64,000 bases of DNA from Aquimarina sp. U1-2 (GTDB lineage Bacteria > Bacteroidota > Bacteroidia > Flavobacteriales > Flavobacteriaceae), in contig NZ_JAGKIK010000005.1 in the NCBI RefSeq assembly GCF_017897595.1, positions 243,731-307,730 on the forward strand, in the 5' to 3' direction. A model generated the notes under the pieces. That model saw nothing but the letters and a program-made list of their open reading frames with translations. It searched no databases and was not told the origin of the DNA. Position 1 is the stretch's first letter. Each line of letters starts with the position of its first letter. Position numbers and translations under genes: made by a program. Positions 1 to 8,144 of this stretch are shown here, piece after piece.

Positions 1-203
1 TGTCAAATTGAAAATTGATAGATTCAAAATTCTTATAATTAATTAAGGAAAGTGATTTTAAAATCATAAAATACTGATGATCAAGGCTTCATGGTTTTTA
101 AGCAAATCGTGTTTAAGCGTTGCAAATTATTGAAAAATAATAAATAGTTGTGCTTTTAAATATGAATAAAAATTTTATTTTTGCCCTTCATTAAAGATAA
201 CTT

Positions 204-971
204 ATGGCAACGTATAAGAAAAGAGGGTATAAACCGAAAAATAAAGCCGAAGAAGTCGAGCAAACTGAAGATAACTCAACTACTGCAGAGGTATTTAATA
301 CTTTAGATGAAGGTGCCTCCAGAACCGAAGAATGGGTTGCAGCCAATCAAAAATATATATTAGGTATTGTTGGATTAATCGCCGCTGTTGTATTAGGCTA
401 TCTTGGATACCAAAAATTTATTCAAGAACCAAAAGAACAAGAAGCTGCAAACGAGATGTTTCAGGCACAACAATATTTTGATAACGCTGTTAACGGTAAT
501 TCTGTAGTGCGCGATTCTTTATACATATTAGCGCTTAATGGCGGAGAAGGAAAATACGGTTTTCTAGAAATCATTGAGAATTATGGTAGTACTAAAGCTG
601 CCAATCTCGCTAATTATTACGCTGGTTTTTCATATCTGAACATGAATAAATACCAAGAGGCTATTTCTTATTTAGACAATTTCAAAAGCGACGATGAGAT
701 GCTGGGGCCTTTGGCTCTTGGAGGTATTGGTGATGCCTTTTCTCAACTTGATCAGGTTGAAGAAGCGTTAGGATACTATGAGCAGGCAGCTAATTTGAAA
801 ACCAATGAATTTACCACACCTAAATTTTTATTGAAAGCTGCTATTACTGCACTTGCTGTAAATAAGCCAGAGGTGGCGATTACTCATTTAGAACGTATTA
901 AAGAAGAATTTCCTAAAAGTGTTGAAGCAAATCAAGCAGATGTTCATCTGGGTAGGGCACTAGCTATGTGA
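204..971 (+). CDS. Membrane-anchored tetratricopeptide repeat protein
   Basis: A 255-residue protein with a charged, Glu-rich cytoplasmic N-terminus, one predicted membrane helix at about residues 51-69, and a C-terminal part (about 75-255) made of helical repeats of TPR character (for example AALGYYEQA-like and AVNKPEVAITHLERI-like segments). The layout (short cytosolic tail, single helix, TPR domain outside) resembles the YfgM/ancillary translocon type and many flavobacterial TPR proteins placed just upstream of ribH. It probably scaffolds protein interactions at the inner membrane; no partner can be named. A TAnnTTTG-type -7 box (TATTTTTG, 176-183) lies 20 bases before the start. ribH follows after 47 bases on the same strand. 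Confidence 0.8.
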   Translation: MATYKKRGYKPKNKAEEVEQTEDNSTTAEVFNTLDEGASRTEEWVAANQKYILGIVGLIAAVVLGYLGYQKFIQEPKEQEAANEMFQAQQYFDNAVNGNSVVRDSLYILALNGGEGKYGFLEIIENYGSTKAANLANYYAGFSYLNMNKYQEAISYLDNFKSDDEMLGPLALGGIGDAFSQLDQVEEALGYYEQAANLKTNEFTTPKFLLKAAITALAVNKPEVAITHLERIKEEFPKSVEANQADVHLGRALAM

Positions 972-1018
972 AACTAGTTCGACCCACGATAATGATCATA
1001 TGATAATCCACGAGCTTT

Positions 1019-1522
1019 ATGGCTACCGAAAATAAAAATTTATCTCAGTATGATAAGACTGTAATCCCAAGTGCGAAGAATTTTCGGTTTGGGATTGTTG
1101 TTTCAGAGTGGAATGAAACAATTACTCAAGGGTTATTTCAGGGGGCATTCGATGCACTACTAGACTGTGGTGCTATCAAAGAGAATATAGTACGATGGAA
1201 TGTGCCAGGCAGTTTCGAATTGATCTATGGGTGTAAAAAGATGCAAGAATCTTTTGACATGCTTGACGTTGTTATTGCAATTGGTTCGGTTATACAGGGA
1301 GAAACCAAACATTTTGATTTTGTTTGTGAAGGCGTTACGCAAGGCATCAAAGATTTGAACATTGCTAATGATATTCCTGTAATTTTTTGCGTGCTTACCG
1401 ATAATACGATGCAGCAATCTATAGATCGTTCTGGCGGTAAACATGGTAATAAAGGCACCGAAGCTGCCATCGCCGCTATCAAAATGGCTCAATTGCGAAA
1501 AGACGCGAAGTTTTATAAATAA
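1019..1522 (+). CDS. ribH: 6,7-dimethyl-8-ribityllumazine synthase
   Basis: Condenses 5-amino-6-ribitylaminouracil with 3,4-dihydroxy-2-butanone 4-phosphate in riboflavin biosynthesis; cytoplasmic and oligomeric in characterised members. The 167-residue length is normal. Family motifs are all visible: SEWN near residue 29, VPGSFE near 62, the substrate loop GSVIQGETKHFDFVC near 89 with the conserved His, and GNKGTEAA near the C-terminus. It sits between the TPR protein and a small membrane protein that in related genomes is often mislabelled a riboflavin synthase subunit because of this neighbourhood. No other rib gene is in the window. Confidence 0.97.
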   Translation: MATENKNLSQYDKTVIPSAKNFRFGIVVSEWNETITQGLFQGAFDALLDCGAIKENIVRWNVPGSFELIYGCKKMQESFDMLDVVIAIGSVIQGETKHFDFVCEGVTQGIKDLNIANDIPVIFCVLTDNTMQQSIDRSGGKHGNKGTEAAIAAIKMAQLRKDAKFYK

Positions 1523-1603
1523 CTTTGCCTCGTCTTCATGTTTCTTATGATATTTTGTTTGTATCTTCATGTTATCGTAATGCTAAAAGCATACGTTGCA
1601 ATA

Positions 1604-1621
1604 TATTTTTGAGTACCTTTG
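1604..1621 (+). promoter_or_regulatory. Candidate promoter(s) before the small membrane protein and mutL
   Basis: Two overlapping matches to the Bacteroidota -7 element TAnnTTTG occur here: TATTTTTG at 1604-1611 and TACCTTTG at 1614-1621. They lie 10-27 bases before ATG 1631. This argues that the upstream in-frame ATG at 1619 is inside the promoter and is not the start. A transcript from here would cover the small gene and mutL. Confidence 0.4.
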
Positions 1622-1630
1622 AGATTAATT

Positions 1631-1921
1631 ATGGGAATTTTTAAGACTAGAAAGAATAAAAAATTTAATTACGCTCCACGATATTGGGACGACAAAGGAG
1701 AAGGAAGCCCGTATCAAATGGAGCATAAGTTTGATAAATTTAGAAGTACTGTAGGTAAAAGCGGAAATTTAAAAAATAGATTCTCTACAGCATGGGACGA
1801 GTTACGACATCACTCCGATAAAAAAGTAAATGTAAGAGTTCTTGGCATATTTTTAATACTTCTTTTAATTTTCCTTTATCTTATAGATTTCGATTTGTCC
1901 ATTTTCTTTACTCGAATTTAA
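1631..1921 (+). CDS. Small C-terminally anchored membrane protein (often mislabelled riboflavin synthase subunit beta)
   Basis: A 96-residue protein: a basic, Tyr/Trp/Asp-rich soluble part (for example APRYWDDKGEG) followed by one hydrophobic helix at about residues 70-90. ATG 1631 is chosen because the in-frame ATG at 1619 falls within a promoter-like element. Homologues with this position between ribH and mutL are common in Flavobacteriia and are frequently annotated as a riboflavin synthase beta subunit, but nothing here resembles an enzyme. The stop codon shares its last A with the mutL start (TAATG), so translation is probably coupled. Function unknown. Confidence 0.8.
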   Translation: MGIFKTRKNKKFNYAPRYWDDKGEGSPYQMEHKFDKFRSTVGKSGNLKNRFSTAWDELRHHSDKKVNVRVLGIFLILLLIFLYLIDFDLSIFFTRI

Positions 1922-3795
1922 TGTCTGATATTATACAGCTGTTACCAGATCATGTTGCTAATCAAATTGCCGCGGGAGAGGTAGTGCAACGGCCGGCATC
2001 TGTTGTTAAAGAATTACTAGAAAACGCCATTGATGCCAGGTCTACTTCAATCAAGCTTATTGTAAAAGAGGCTGGTAAGACATTGATACAAGTTATTGAT
2101 AATGGAATCGGAATGAGTGATACAGATGCCCGATTGAGTTTTGAGCGTCATGCCACTTCCAAAATACGTAATGCACAAGATCTTTTTGAGTTGAATACCA
2201 AAGGATTTCGAGGCGAAGCTTTGGCATCTATAGCCGCAATTGCGCATGTCGAATTGAAAACCAGGCAAGAGCAGGATGATATAGGTACAGAAATTAAAAT
2301 AGAAGGAAGCCAGGTTGTTTCTCAAGAAGTTTGTGTAACCTCAAAAGGGACCTCTATTTGTGTAAAGAATTTGTTTTACAACATTCCCGCCAGACGTAAT
2401 TTTTTAAAATCAAATACGGTAGAATTGCGCCATATTATTGATGAATTTCATCGGGTTGCTATGGCTCATCCCGATATAAAATTTGATATGCTTCACAACG
2501 GGAGCGAAATTTTTAATTTACCAATAACTAATGACCGACAGCGTATTGTTAATATTTTTGGTGGAAAAACAAACGAGAAGCTCGTCCCTATTACCGAAGA
2601 GACTGATTTGGTTCGGGTAGGTGGATTTGTCGGGAAACCGCAATATGCCAAACGCTCCAGGGGCGAACAGTTTTTTTTTGTAAATAATAGGTTTATTAAG
2701 AGTCCGTACCTCAATCATGCGGTGAATGCTGCTTTCGAAGGTTTACTAAAAGATAAAGCACATCCTAGTTATTTTATATATCTTAATGTTGATCCGCAAT
2801 TCATAGACATTAATATCCATCCTACAAAAACCGAAATAAAGTTTGAAGATGAACATGCACTATATGCTATTTTGCGTGCTACAATAAAACACAGTTTGGG
2901 GCAGTTTAGTGTGGCTCCTGTCTTGGATTTTAATCGGGATGCTTCAATGGATACGCCTTATGAGTACAAAAGCAAAAGCGCCAAAGCACCCACTATCGAA
3001 GTAGATCGAAATTTCAATCCTTTCAAAGAAGAGAAATTAAATATCAACGATTCAAAAAGGAAATACATCCCAAATTATAAGGCTCAATCTGCCGGGAGCT
3101 GGGAAAGTCTGTACGAGGGATTAGAATCAGAAATTCAGGTAGCCGCAGCTTCAGACGAAAATAAATCTTCTACAATAGAATTCGAAAGTACACAAGTAAC
3201 AGGCTCTCTGTTTGCAGATGAAGATACAAAGGTAGGGCATCAAACCACTTACCAACTCAAAAAAAAGTATATAGTAACTACGATTAAAAGTGGGATGGTC
3301 ATTATTCATCAAAATCGAGCGCATCAACGAATACTATATGAAGAGTTACTAAAAAGCATTACTATGGCTAATGCTGTAAGTCAGCAATTACTATTTTCAT
3401 TAAAGCTCGCTTTTTCGAAAACCGAAATGGCACTTTTGGAAACTGTAAAAGAACAACTTCAAAATGCCGGCTTTGTATTTGGCGATAAGCACATGGGTGA
3501 AATAGAAATTAACGCAATACCTGCTATAGTGTCTGAAAAGGAAGTGTCTACATTACTAGAGCAATTACTAAGTGATCTAGAGAACGAAGTGCCCGAAACC
3601 GGCTTTTCACAAACCGACCTTTTGGCAAAATCTATTGCGAAAAGCGTAGCGATAAGAACAGGCGTAGCTTTAGGGACAGAACAATTACATTATTTGGCAA
3701 ATAGTTTGTTTGCCTGCACAGAACCATCTATAACGCCAGATAATAAAAGTACTTTTATTACTATGACGGTAGAAGATATAGATAAAAAGTTTTAA
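1921..3795 (+). CDS. mutL: DNA mismatch repair protein MutL
   Basis: GHKL-ATPase that links MutS mismatch recognition to strand excision. The 624 residues show the full N-terminal signature set: IAAGEVVQRPASVVKELLENA (about 17-36), DNGIGM (60-65), HATSKI (77-82), TKGFRGEALASI (93-104), NLFYNIPARRNFL (150-162) and DINIHPTKTEIKF (296-308), then a linker and a C-terminal dimerisation domain from about 440. The C-terminal site that reads DQHAxHER in nicking MutL proteins is HQNRAHQR here (463-470), and the Cys/His-rich CPHGRP-type motif is absent, so this MutL is probably not an endonuclease. Its start overlaps the preceding stop; rhomboid genes follow. Confidence 0.97.
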   Translation: MSDIIQLLPDHVANQIAAGEVVQRPASVVKELLENAIDARSTSIKLIVKEAGKTLIQVIDNGIGMSDTDARLSFERHATSKIRNAQDLFELNTKGFRGEALASIAAIAHVELKTRQEQDDIGTEIKIEGSQVVSQEVCVTSKGTSICVKNLFYNIPARRNFLKSNTVELRHIIDEFHRVAMAHPDIKFDMLHNGSEIFNLPITNDRQRIVNIFGGKTNEKLVPITEETDLVRVGGFVGKPQYAKRSRGEQFFFVNNRFIKSPYLNHAVNAAFEGLLKDKAHPSYFIYLNVDPQFIDINIHPTKTEIKFEDEHALYAILRATIKHSLGQFSVAPVLDFNRDASMDTPYEYKSKSAKAPTIEVDRNFNPFKEEKLNINDSKRKYIPNYKAQSAGSWESLYEGLESEIQVAAASDENKSSTIEFESTQVTGSLFADEDTKVGHQTTYQLKKKYIVTTIKSGMVIIHQNRAHQRILYEELLKSITMANAVSQQLLFSLKLAFSKTEMALLETVKEQLQNAGFVFGDKHMGEIEINAIPAIVSEKEVSTLLEQLLSDLENEVPETGFSQTDLLAKSIAKSVAIRTGVALGTEQLHYLANSLFACTEPSITPDNKSTFITMTVEDIDKKF

Positions 3796-3803
3796 AATAC
3801 TAT

Positions 3804-4556
3804 ATGGGTAGAATTACAGAAACGGTTAAGGTATTATTGATTATCAATGTTATTTTCTTTATAGGATCACTATCACTAGGTGATAAAGCATACGAATGGT
3901 TTGCCTTATGGTTTCCTAAAAACGAAAATTTTCAAGTTTGGCAAATTGTTACTCATATGTTTATGCACGGTGGAGCCGGTCATATATTCTTTAATATGTT
4001 TGCCTTGTATATGTTCGGAAGCCATCTAGAAACTTCTATCGGGAAGCATAAATTTCTTTTCATTTATTTCTTTTCTGGTCTCGGTGCGGTTGGTTTTCAA
4101 ATACTGTTTACCTATTTTCAGTTTAATCCTGGTTATCAAGCTTATATAGAGGCTGGTTTTTCTCCTGCTGAAATCAATACGTTTATCAAAGATGCGGTTA
4201 CAACCGGACAATTTAGAGTATATCCCAATATCTCTCAAGAAGTTACAGAAAAAATGATAGGTGCATTTGTAACTCCCATGGTAGGTGCTTCTGGAGCTAT
4301 TTTTGGGATACTAGCAGCATTTGCCGTACTGTTTCCAAATTTACCGCTGTACCTCATTTTTATTCCTATCCCAATCAAAGCAAAATATTTAATAGGAGGA
4401 TATTTCTTGTTAGATTTGTATTCTGGAATCACGGGCCAGGCTATTTTAGGTCCTTCTAATGTTGCCCACTGGGCGCATATTGGTGGTGCGGTGATTGGTT
4501 TTATTACTATGTGGTATTGGAAAAAGAATTCGTTTAATCAGCATCGTTGGTATTAA
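3804..4556 (+). CDS. Rhomboid family intramembrane serine protease
   Basis: A 250-residue polytopic protein of the rhomboid (S54) family, which cleaves substrates within the membrane. The catalytic dyad is visible: Ser163 in GASGAIFG and His225 in AHIGG. The WR-like loop and the HMFMHGGAGHIFFNM segment (about 51-65) with the conserved His and Asn are also present. An extra hydrophilic loop of about 50 residues (105-155) lies before the catalytic serine helix. The gene starts 8 bases after mutL and ends 1 base before a second rhomboid gene, so these are probably co-transcribed. The substrate is unknown. Confidence 0.93.
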   Translation: MGRITETVKVLLIINVIFFIGSLSLGDKAYEWFALWFPKNENFQVWQIVTHMFMHGGAGHIFFNMFALYMFGSHLETSIGKHKFLFIYFFSGLGAVGFQILFTYFQFNPGYQAYIEAGFSPAEINTFIKDAVTTGQFRVYPNISQEVTEKMIGAFVTPMVGASGAIFGILAAFAVLFPNLPLYLIFIPIPIKAKYLIGGYFLLDLYSGITGQAILGPSNVAHWAHIGGAVIGFITMWYWKKNSFNQHRWY

Positions 4557-4557
4557 T

Positions 4558-5445
4558 ATGACATCGAATAATCTGGCATATCAATTTAGAACTGCAAATA
4601 TTGTTATTAAACTTATTGTCGTTAATGTAATTTTATTTTTATTGGCAATACTAGCATCATGGATTTTTAAAATAAGTCCGGGTGTTTTAATGAGTTGGTT
4701 TGTACTCCCTGTCGATTTGGGAGATTTGGTTATTCAATTCTGGAGTATTCTTACCTACAGTTTTTTACATTTTGACTTTTGGCATATTTTCTGGAACATG
4801 TTGGTATTGTATTGGTTTGGGCAATATGTGTTAAATTTATTTACCGAAAAGCGATTTCTCACCATCTACCTGTTAGGTGCAATTTGTGGAGGCTTGCTTT
4901 TTGTGTTTTCTTACAATGTATTTCCTGTATTGTCTGGTTCTCTGGCGTATCTTATAGGAGCATCTGCCGCAGTTCGTGCGATTATGATTTTTATAGCTAC
5001 ATATACTCCTACGGCCGAAGTACGTATTATATTTTTTAATGTCAAACTTTGGCAAATTGGTGTTTTTGTAGTGCTTTCAGACCTCATACAAATACCTACT
5101 TCAGGAAACGCCGGAGGTTTAATAGCACATATGGGCGGAGCTATTTTTGGTTATTTCTACGCCATTCAACTTAAAAAAGGAAATGATATAGGAACGTGGT
5201 TCGAAAAGTTAATGGATGGGTTTACAGCTATGTTTACACCAAAAAAGAAAAGTCCGTTAAAAACAGTACACCGATCAAAGACCTATACCAAATCGCGCAA
5301 AACTACTACTGCTACACAAAAAAGATATACAAAAACACCTAATCAAGCGCAAATTGATGCAATTTTAGATAAAATCAGCAAAAGCGGCTACGATAGTTTA
5401 ACCAAAGAGGAGAAAGACTTTTTATTTAAAGCAGGTAAAGAGTAG
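4558..5445 (+). CDS. Second rhomboid protease with C-terminal DUF6576-like tail
   Basis: A 295-residue rhomboid homologue. ATG 4558, directly after the stop of the first rhomboid, is preferred to a longer reading that runs into the neighbour. The catalytic residues fit: Ser136 in IGASAAV and His191 in AHMGGA, with SFLHFDFWHIFWNM as the HxxxxHxxxN-type helix. After six membrane helices there is a basic linker (about 220-262) and a short acidic helical C-terminus (about 265-295, LTKEEKDFLFKAGKE) matching the DUF6576 tail known on flavobacterial rhomboids. Two adjacent rhomboids behind mutL is a recurrent flavobacterial arrangement. Confidence 0.9.
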   Translation: MTSNNLAYQFRTANIVIKLIVVNVILFLLAILASWIFKISPGVLMSWFVLPVDLGDLVIQFWSILTYSFLHFDFWHIFWNMLVLYWFGQYVLNLFTEKRFLTIYLLGAICGGLLFVFSYNVFPVLSGSLAYLIGASAAVRAIMIFIATYTPTAEVRIIFFNVKLWQIGVFVVLSDLIQIPTSGNAGGLIAHMGGAIFGYFYAIQLKKGNDIGTWFEKLMDGFTAMFTPKKKSPLKTVHRSKTYTKSRKTTTATQKRYTKTPNQAQIDAILDKISKSGYDSLTKEEKDFLFKAGKE

Positions 5446-5455
5446 CGAGGGAGTC

Positions 5456-6466
5456 ATGGGGAGATTGATGAATAAGATTGTGTTTTTAATCAATTCTTTG
5501 GTAGCCTTTGCACTACTTCTATCTTATATATTGCCACATGTTGCTCCTAAAACTTTTCCGCTTTCGGTATTGAGTTTAACAGTACCGGTACTGATACTCC
5601 TTAATTTGGTGTTTTTTATGTATTGGGTTATTTTATTGAATAAAAGAGGGGTACTTTCTTTGATCATCCTTCTTTTAGGTGTTTCTCATCTTTCATCACT
5701 ATATAGACTTAGCGGGAGCTCTTCTACACCTACAAAAGATAGTATTACTTTATTAAGCTATAATGTACGAAGTTTTGATCGTTTTGACTGGATAAAGTCA
5801 GGTACCATTCCGCAGGATATCTCCAAATTGGTATTAGAACAAGAAGCGGATATTTTTTGCGCACAGGAATATTTCAACACCAATAAAACAGATTTTTCGC
5901 AATATCCTTATCAATATGAAGATTTTAATAATAACTGGGAGTTAGGCTTGGTAATCTTCTCTAAATTTCCAATTATAAATAAAGGGTCTCTCGGTTTCAA
6001 AAAAACAGCAAACAATATTATTTTTGCTGATATTCTTATTAAAAAGGACACTATTCGTATTTATAATCTCCATTTGCAATCGCACGGAATAAGTTCAAAT
6101 ACTGATAGATTTGATGAAGCAGATTCTCAAAAACTTCTTAAAAGAGTACAAGTTTCTTTTGAGACCCAACAAGAGCAGGTAGAAATGTTAATCGCCCACA
6201 TGAAAAAATCGTCATTTAAAAAGATTGTCATGGGAGATTTTAATAATACAGCCTACTCTTATATTTATAACCAATTAATTTCAGAAGGGCTTATAGATAC
6301 GTTTAAAGAAGCTGGCTCAGGATTCGGAAAAACCTTTGAGTTCGATTTATTTCCTCTTCGAATCGATTTTATTCTAGTACCCGAAGATACCGAAGTCTTA
6401 GCTTTTAAAAATTTTGAGGTACACTACTCTGATCACTATCCTATTTTTACTCGAATTGAACTGTGA
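5456..6466 (+). CDS. Membrane-anchored endonuclease/exonuclease/phosphatase family protein
   Basis: A 336-residue protein of the EEP superfamily (DNase I-like fold). About three hydrophobic segments occupy residues 5-90, followed by the catalytic domain, placing the domain at or outside the membrane. Motifs seen: SYNVRSFDRFDW (metal site Asn), QEYF (Glu), LHLQSHG, GDFNN (Asp/Asn), RIDFIL and SDHYPI (catalytic Asp-His). It may act on nucleic acids, phospholipids or sugar phosphates; the family does not say which. Two starts are possible: ATG 5456 (kept, GAGGGAG just before it) and ATG 5468. It ends the plus-strand block and faces a convergent lipoprotein gene. Confidence 0.88.
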   Translation: MGRLMNKIVFLINSLVAFALLLSYILPHVAPKTFPLSVLSLTVPVLILLNLVFFMYWVILLNKRGVLSLIILLLGVSHLSSLYRLSGSSSTPTKDSITLLSYNVRSFDRFDWIKSGTIPQDISKLVLEQEADIFCAQEYFNTNKTDFSQYPYQYEDFNNNWELGLVIFSKFPIINKGSLGFKKTANNIIFADILIKKDTIRIYNLHLQSHGISSNTDRFDEADSQKLLKRVQVSFETQQEQVEMLIAHMKKSSFKKIVMGDFNNTAYSYIYNQLISEGLIDTFKEAGSGFGKTFEFDLFPLRIDFILVPEDTEVLAFKNFEVHYSDHYPIFTRIEL

Positions 6467-6486
6467 GTACTATAAAAACTAGTTTT

Positions 6487-7266
6487 TTATGAGTTGCTCT
6501 CTAAGCGAACCGCTCTATCCTCCATATTTTTTTCCCAATTTTCTAAAAAAACGGCATGCCCATTTTTGACCATGTTACGCATCTTTTCTTTTACTGCCTT
6601 TTGTATTTGAATTGGTAAACCATAGAAATTCTTATTAATTTTCGTTAGTCTACCATCTTTTATTTCGCTGTTTTGATGTTTGATAGACATACGCTTTCCG
6701 CGGTAATAGGCCATGATCTTCACTCTTCCGTCCTTGTATCCATTTTGACCTTTGGTGCCAAAAACAAGTATGGGATCAACCATGCCATCATTATTTAGAT
6801 CAGACAGTTCAGAATATTGGTTCCAAAATCCAATCGATGTTTCCCAATCTTCATCAATTCTTTCGTCTACCGTAGATCGCTTTTTTAGTTGATTGTTTTT
6901 TTTCGTGACGAACATTCCGTAGATGTTGTCATATAACGTATCATTTTGCGCATTGATTGTTTTCATATGGTCGGTGAGTAATAAATAATGATCGCCAGAC
7001 TCATCACTGTAAGCGTATACTTGATATACCGTGTTCGAGATACCCAATTGATTTTGTTGTCTTCTGTTAAAAATAGATTGATGTTCTTTTGTGGCAAGCT
7101 TACTCGCAAATTTTGAATCTAAAAGTAACTCATCATGTTTACTTATAGGTTTTGATGCTATGATTTTTTGTTCTTTTACTTCTGCGTTAGAAGAATTAGA
7201 ATCTTTGGCTTGTTTACCGCAGGATAGTATCGTTAGAATTAGTGAAAAAAGTAAAGTTCTTTTCAT
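6487..7266 (-). CDS. Hypothetical lipoprotein
   Basis: A 259-residue predicted lipoprotein. The ATG at 7266 is preferred to an in-frame TTG three codons upstream because it begins a typical lipobox signal (MKRTLLFSLILTILSCG, Cys at about 17). The mature part contains DLNNDGMVDPILVFGTKG, reminiscent of an EF-hand-like/FG-GAP calcium loop, in a probable beta-rich domain. I do not recognise a named family with certainty; proteins of this type are common in marine flavobacteria. It is convergent with the EEP gene and separated from the WbqC gene by 221 bases, so it is probably its own unit. Confidence 0.75.
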   Translation of the reverse strand: MKRTLLFSLILTILSCGKQAKDSNSSNAEVKEQKIIASKPISKHDELLLDSKFASKLATKEHQSIFNRRQQNQLGISNTVYQVYAYSDESGDHYLLLTDHMKTINAQNDTLYDNIYGMFVTKKNNQLKKRSTVDERIDEDWETSIGFWNQYSELSDLNNDGMVDPILVFGTKGQNGYKDGRVKIMAYYRGKRMSIKHQNSEIKDGRLTKINKNFYGLPIQIQKAVKEKMRNMVKNGHAVFLENWEKNMEDRAVRLESNS

Positions 7267-7487
7267 AAGTAACAAGGGGTTAATTAGTAACTATTTATAT
7301 ATAAATGTAAAAAATATTTTATAAATGAAGACAGTTATAAACCTCTATGTTGGCTATTTAAAGTTTTGGGTAGCTCATGTAGCGTTTGAAATCGGACGTA
7401 TATTTTGATACATAAAATAGAACGTATCACATCAAACCATGGTTGTTAGAATTAAGAACAGTTTTTGGTTTCCAATGGAAGTATAAG

Positions 7488-8126
7488 CTATGGGTAAGAT
7501 TTAAAAATAGTTTGATTTTCTAAATATAGCAGCGCATTTGTTCCTTCATTAAATAGTAGGTCAACTATAGACAAATTCGGAATAAAACCATGTTTCTCTA
7601 TAAAAACCTGTGTATAAGGCTGAAGGTTGTATGTTTTAGCATGTTTAGCTTGAATTAAATGCCGCAGGTCTATACTATCGTTATTATCATATGTTTTCCT
7701 GTACATTTCGGTTTTGGTATACGAAAATTCTAACATTAAACAATCGAAGATGACTTGCATACATTCATAGTTAAAATCTAGCAGAAATTTTCTTTTTTGT
7801 TCAAATAAATGAACAAACTCATCCTCGTAATATTCAAAAAAGGGAGAAGTTCTATACGCTGTTTGCAAGGATTTCCAGTGTAAGGTTTGCCATTCAAAAT
7901 CGTTTTCGATTCGAACATCTTTGTAGTGTTGTTTGCCGTCTTTTCCCGTATGTTTAATAGGGATACTAAGTAGTAGTTTACCATTTGCACCATAGATATA
8001 GCTACGGTTACGATACGTTTGTTTTTGATAATGATCTTCATTTTCAAAAACAATCGCTTGCGCTTGTACTATAGCTATATATTGCGCTATAGATCCAAAA
8101 TACATGGGATGTACTATAGTGTTCAA
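7488..8126 (-). CDS. WbqC-like family protein
   Basis: A 212-residue cytosolic protein matching the WbqC/YP_2 family: N-terminal HPMYFGSIAQYIAI, then YRNRSYIYGANG and LSIPI, and the SPFFEYYEDEF segment. Some members lie in polysaccharide O-antigen loci, hence the name, but in Flavobacteriia the gene is a housekeeping neighbour of lepB with no demonstrated reaction. It follows lepB after 18 bases on the same strand, so it is probably the last gene of the parAB-dapB-lepB transcription unit. Confidence 0.85.
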   Translation of the reverse strand: MNTIVHPMYFGSIAQYIAIVQAQAIVFENEDHYQKQTYRNRSYIYGANGKLLLSIPIKHTGKDGKQHYKDVRIENDFEWQTLHWKSLQTAYRTSPFFEYYEDEFVHLFEQKRKFLLDFNYECMQVIFDCLMLEFSYTKTEMYRKTYDNNDSIDLRHLIQAKHAKTYNLQPYTQVFIEKHGFIPNLSIVDLLFNEGTNALLYLENQTIFKSYP

Positions 8127-8144
8127 TGCTATTCTTAATGAAGT

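Noticed and set aside
1160..1570. Minus-strand frames opposite ribH.
   Set aside because: They are antisense to a clear lumazine synthase and have no family features or start signals.
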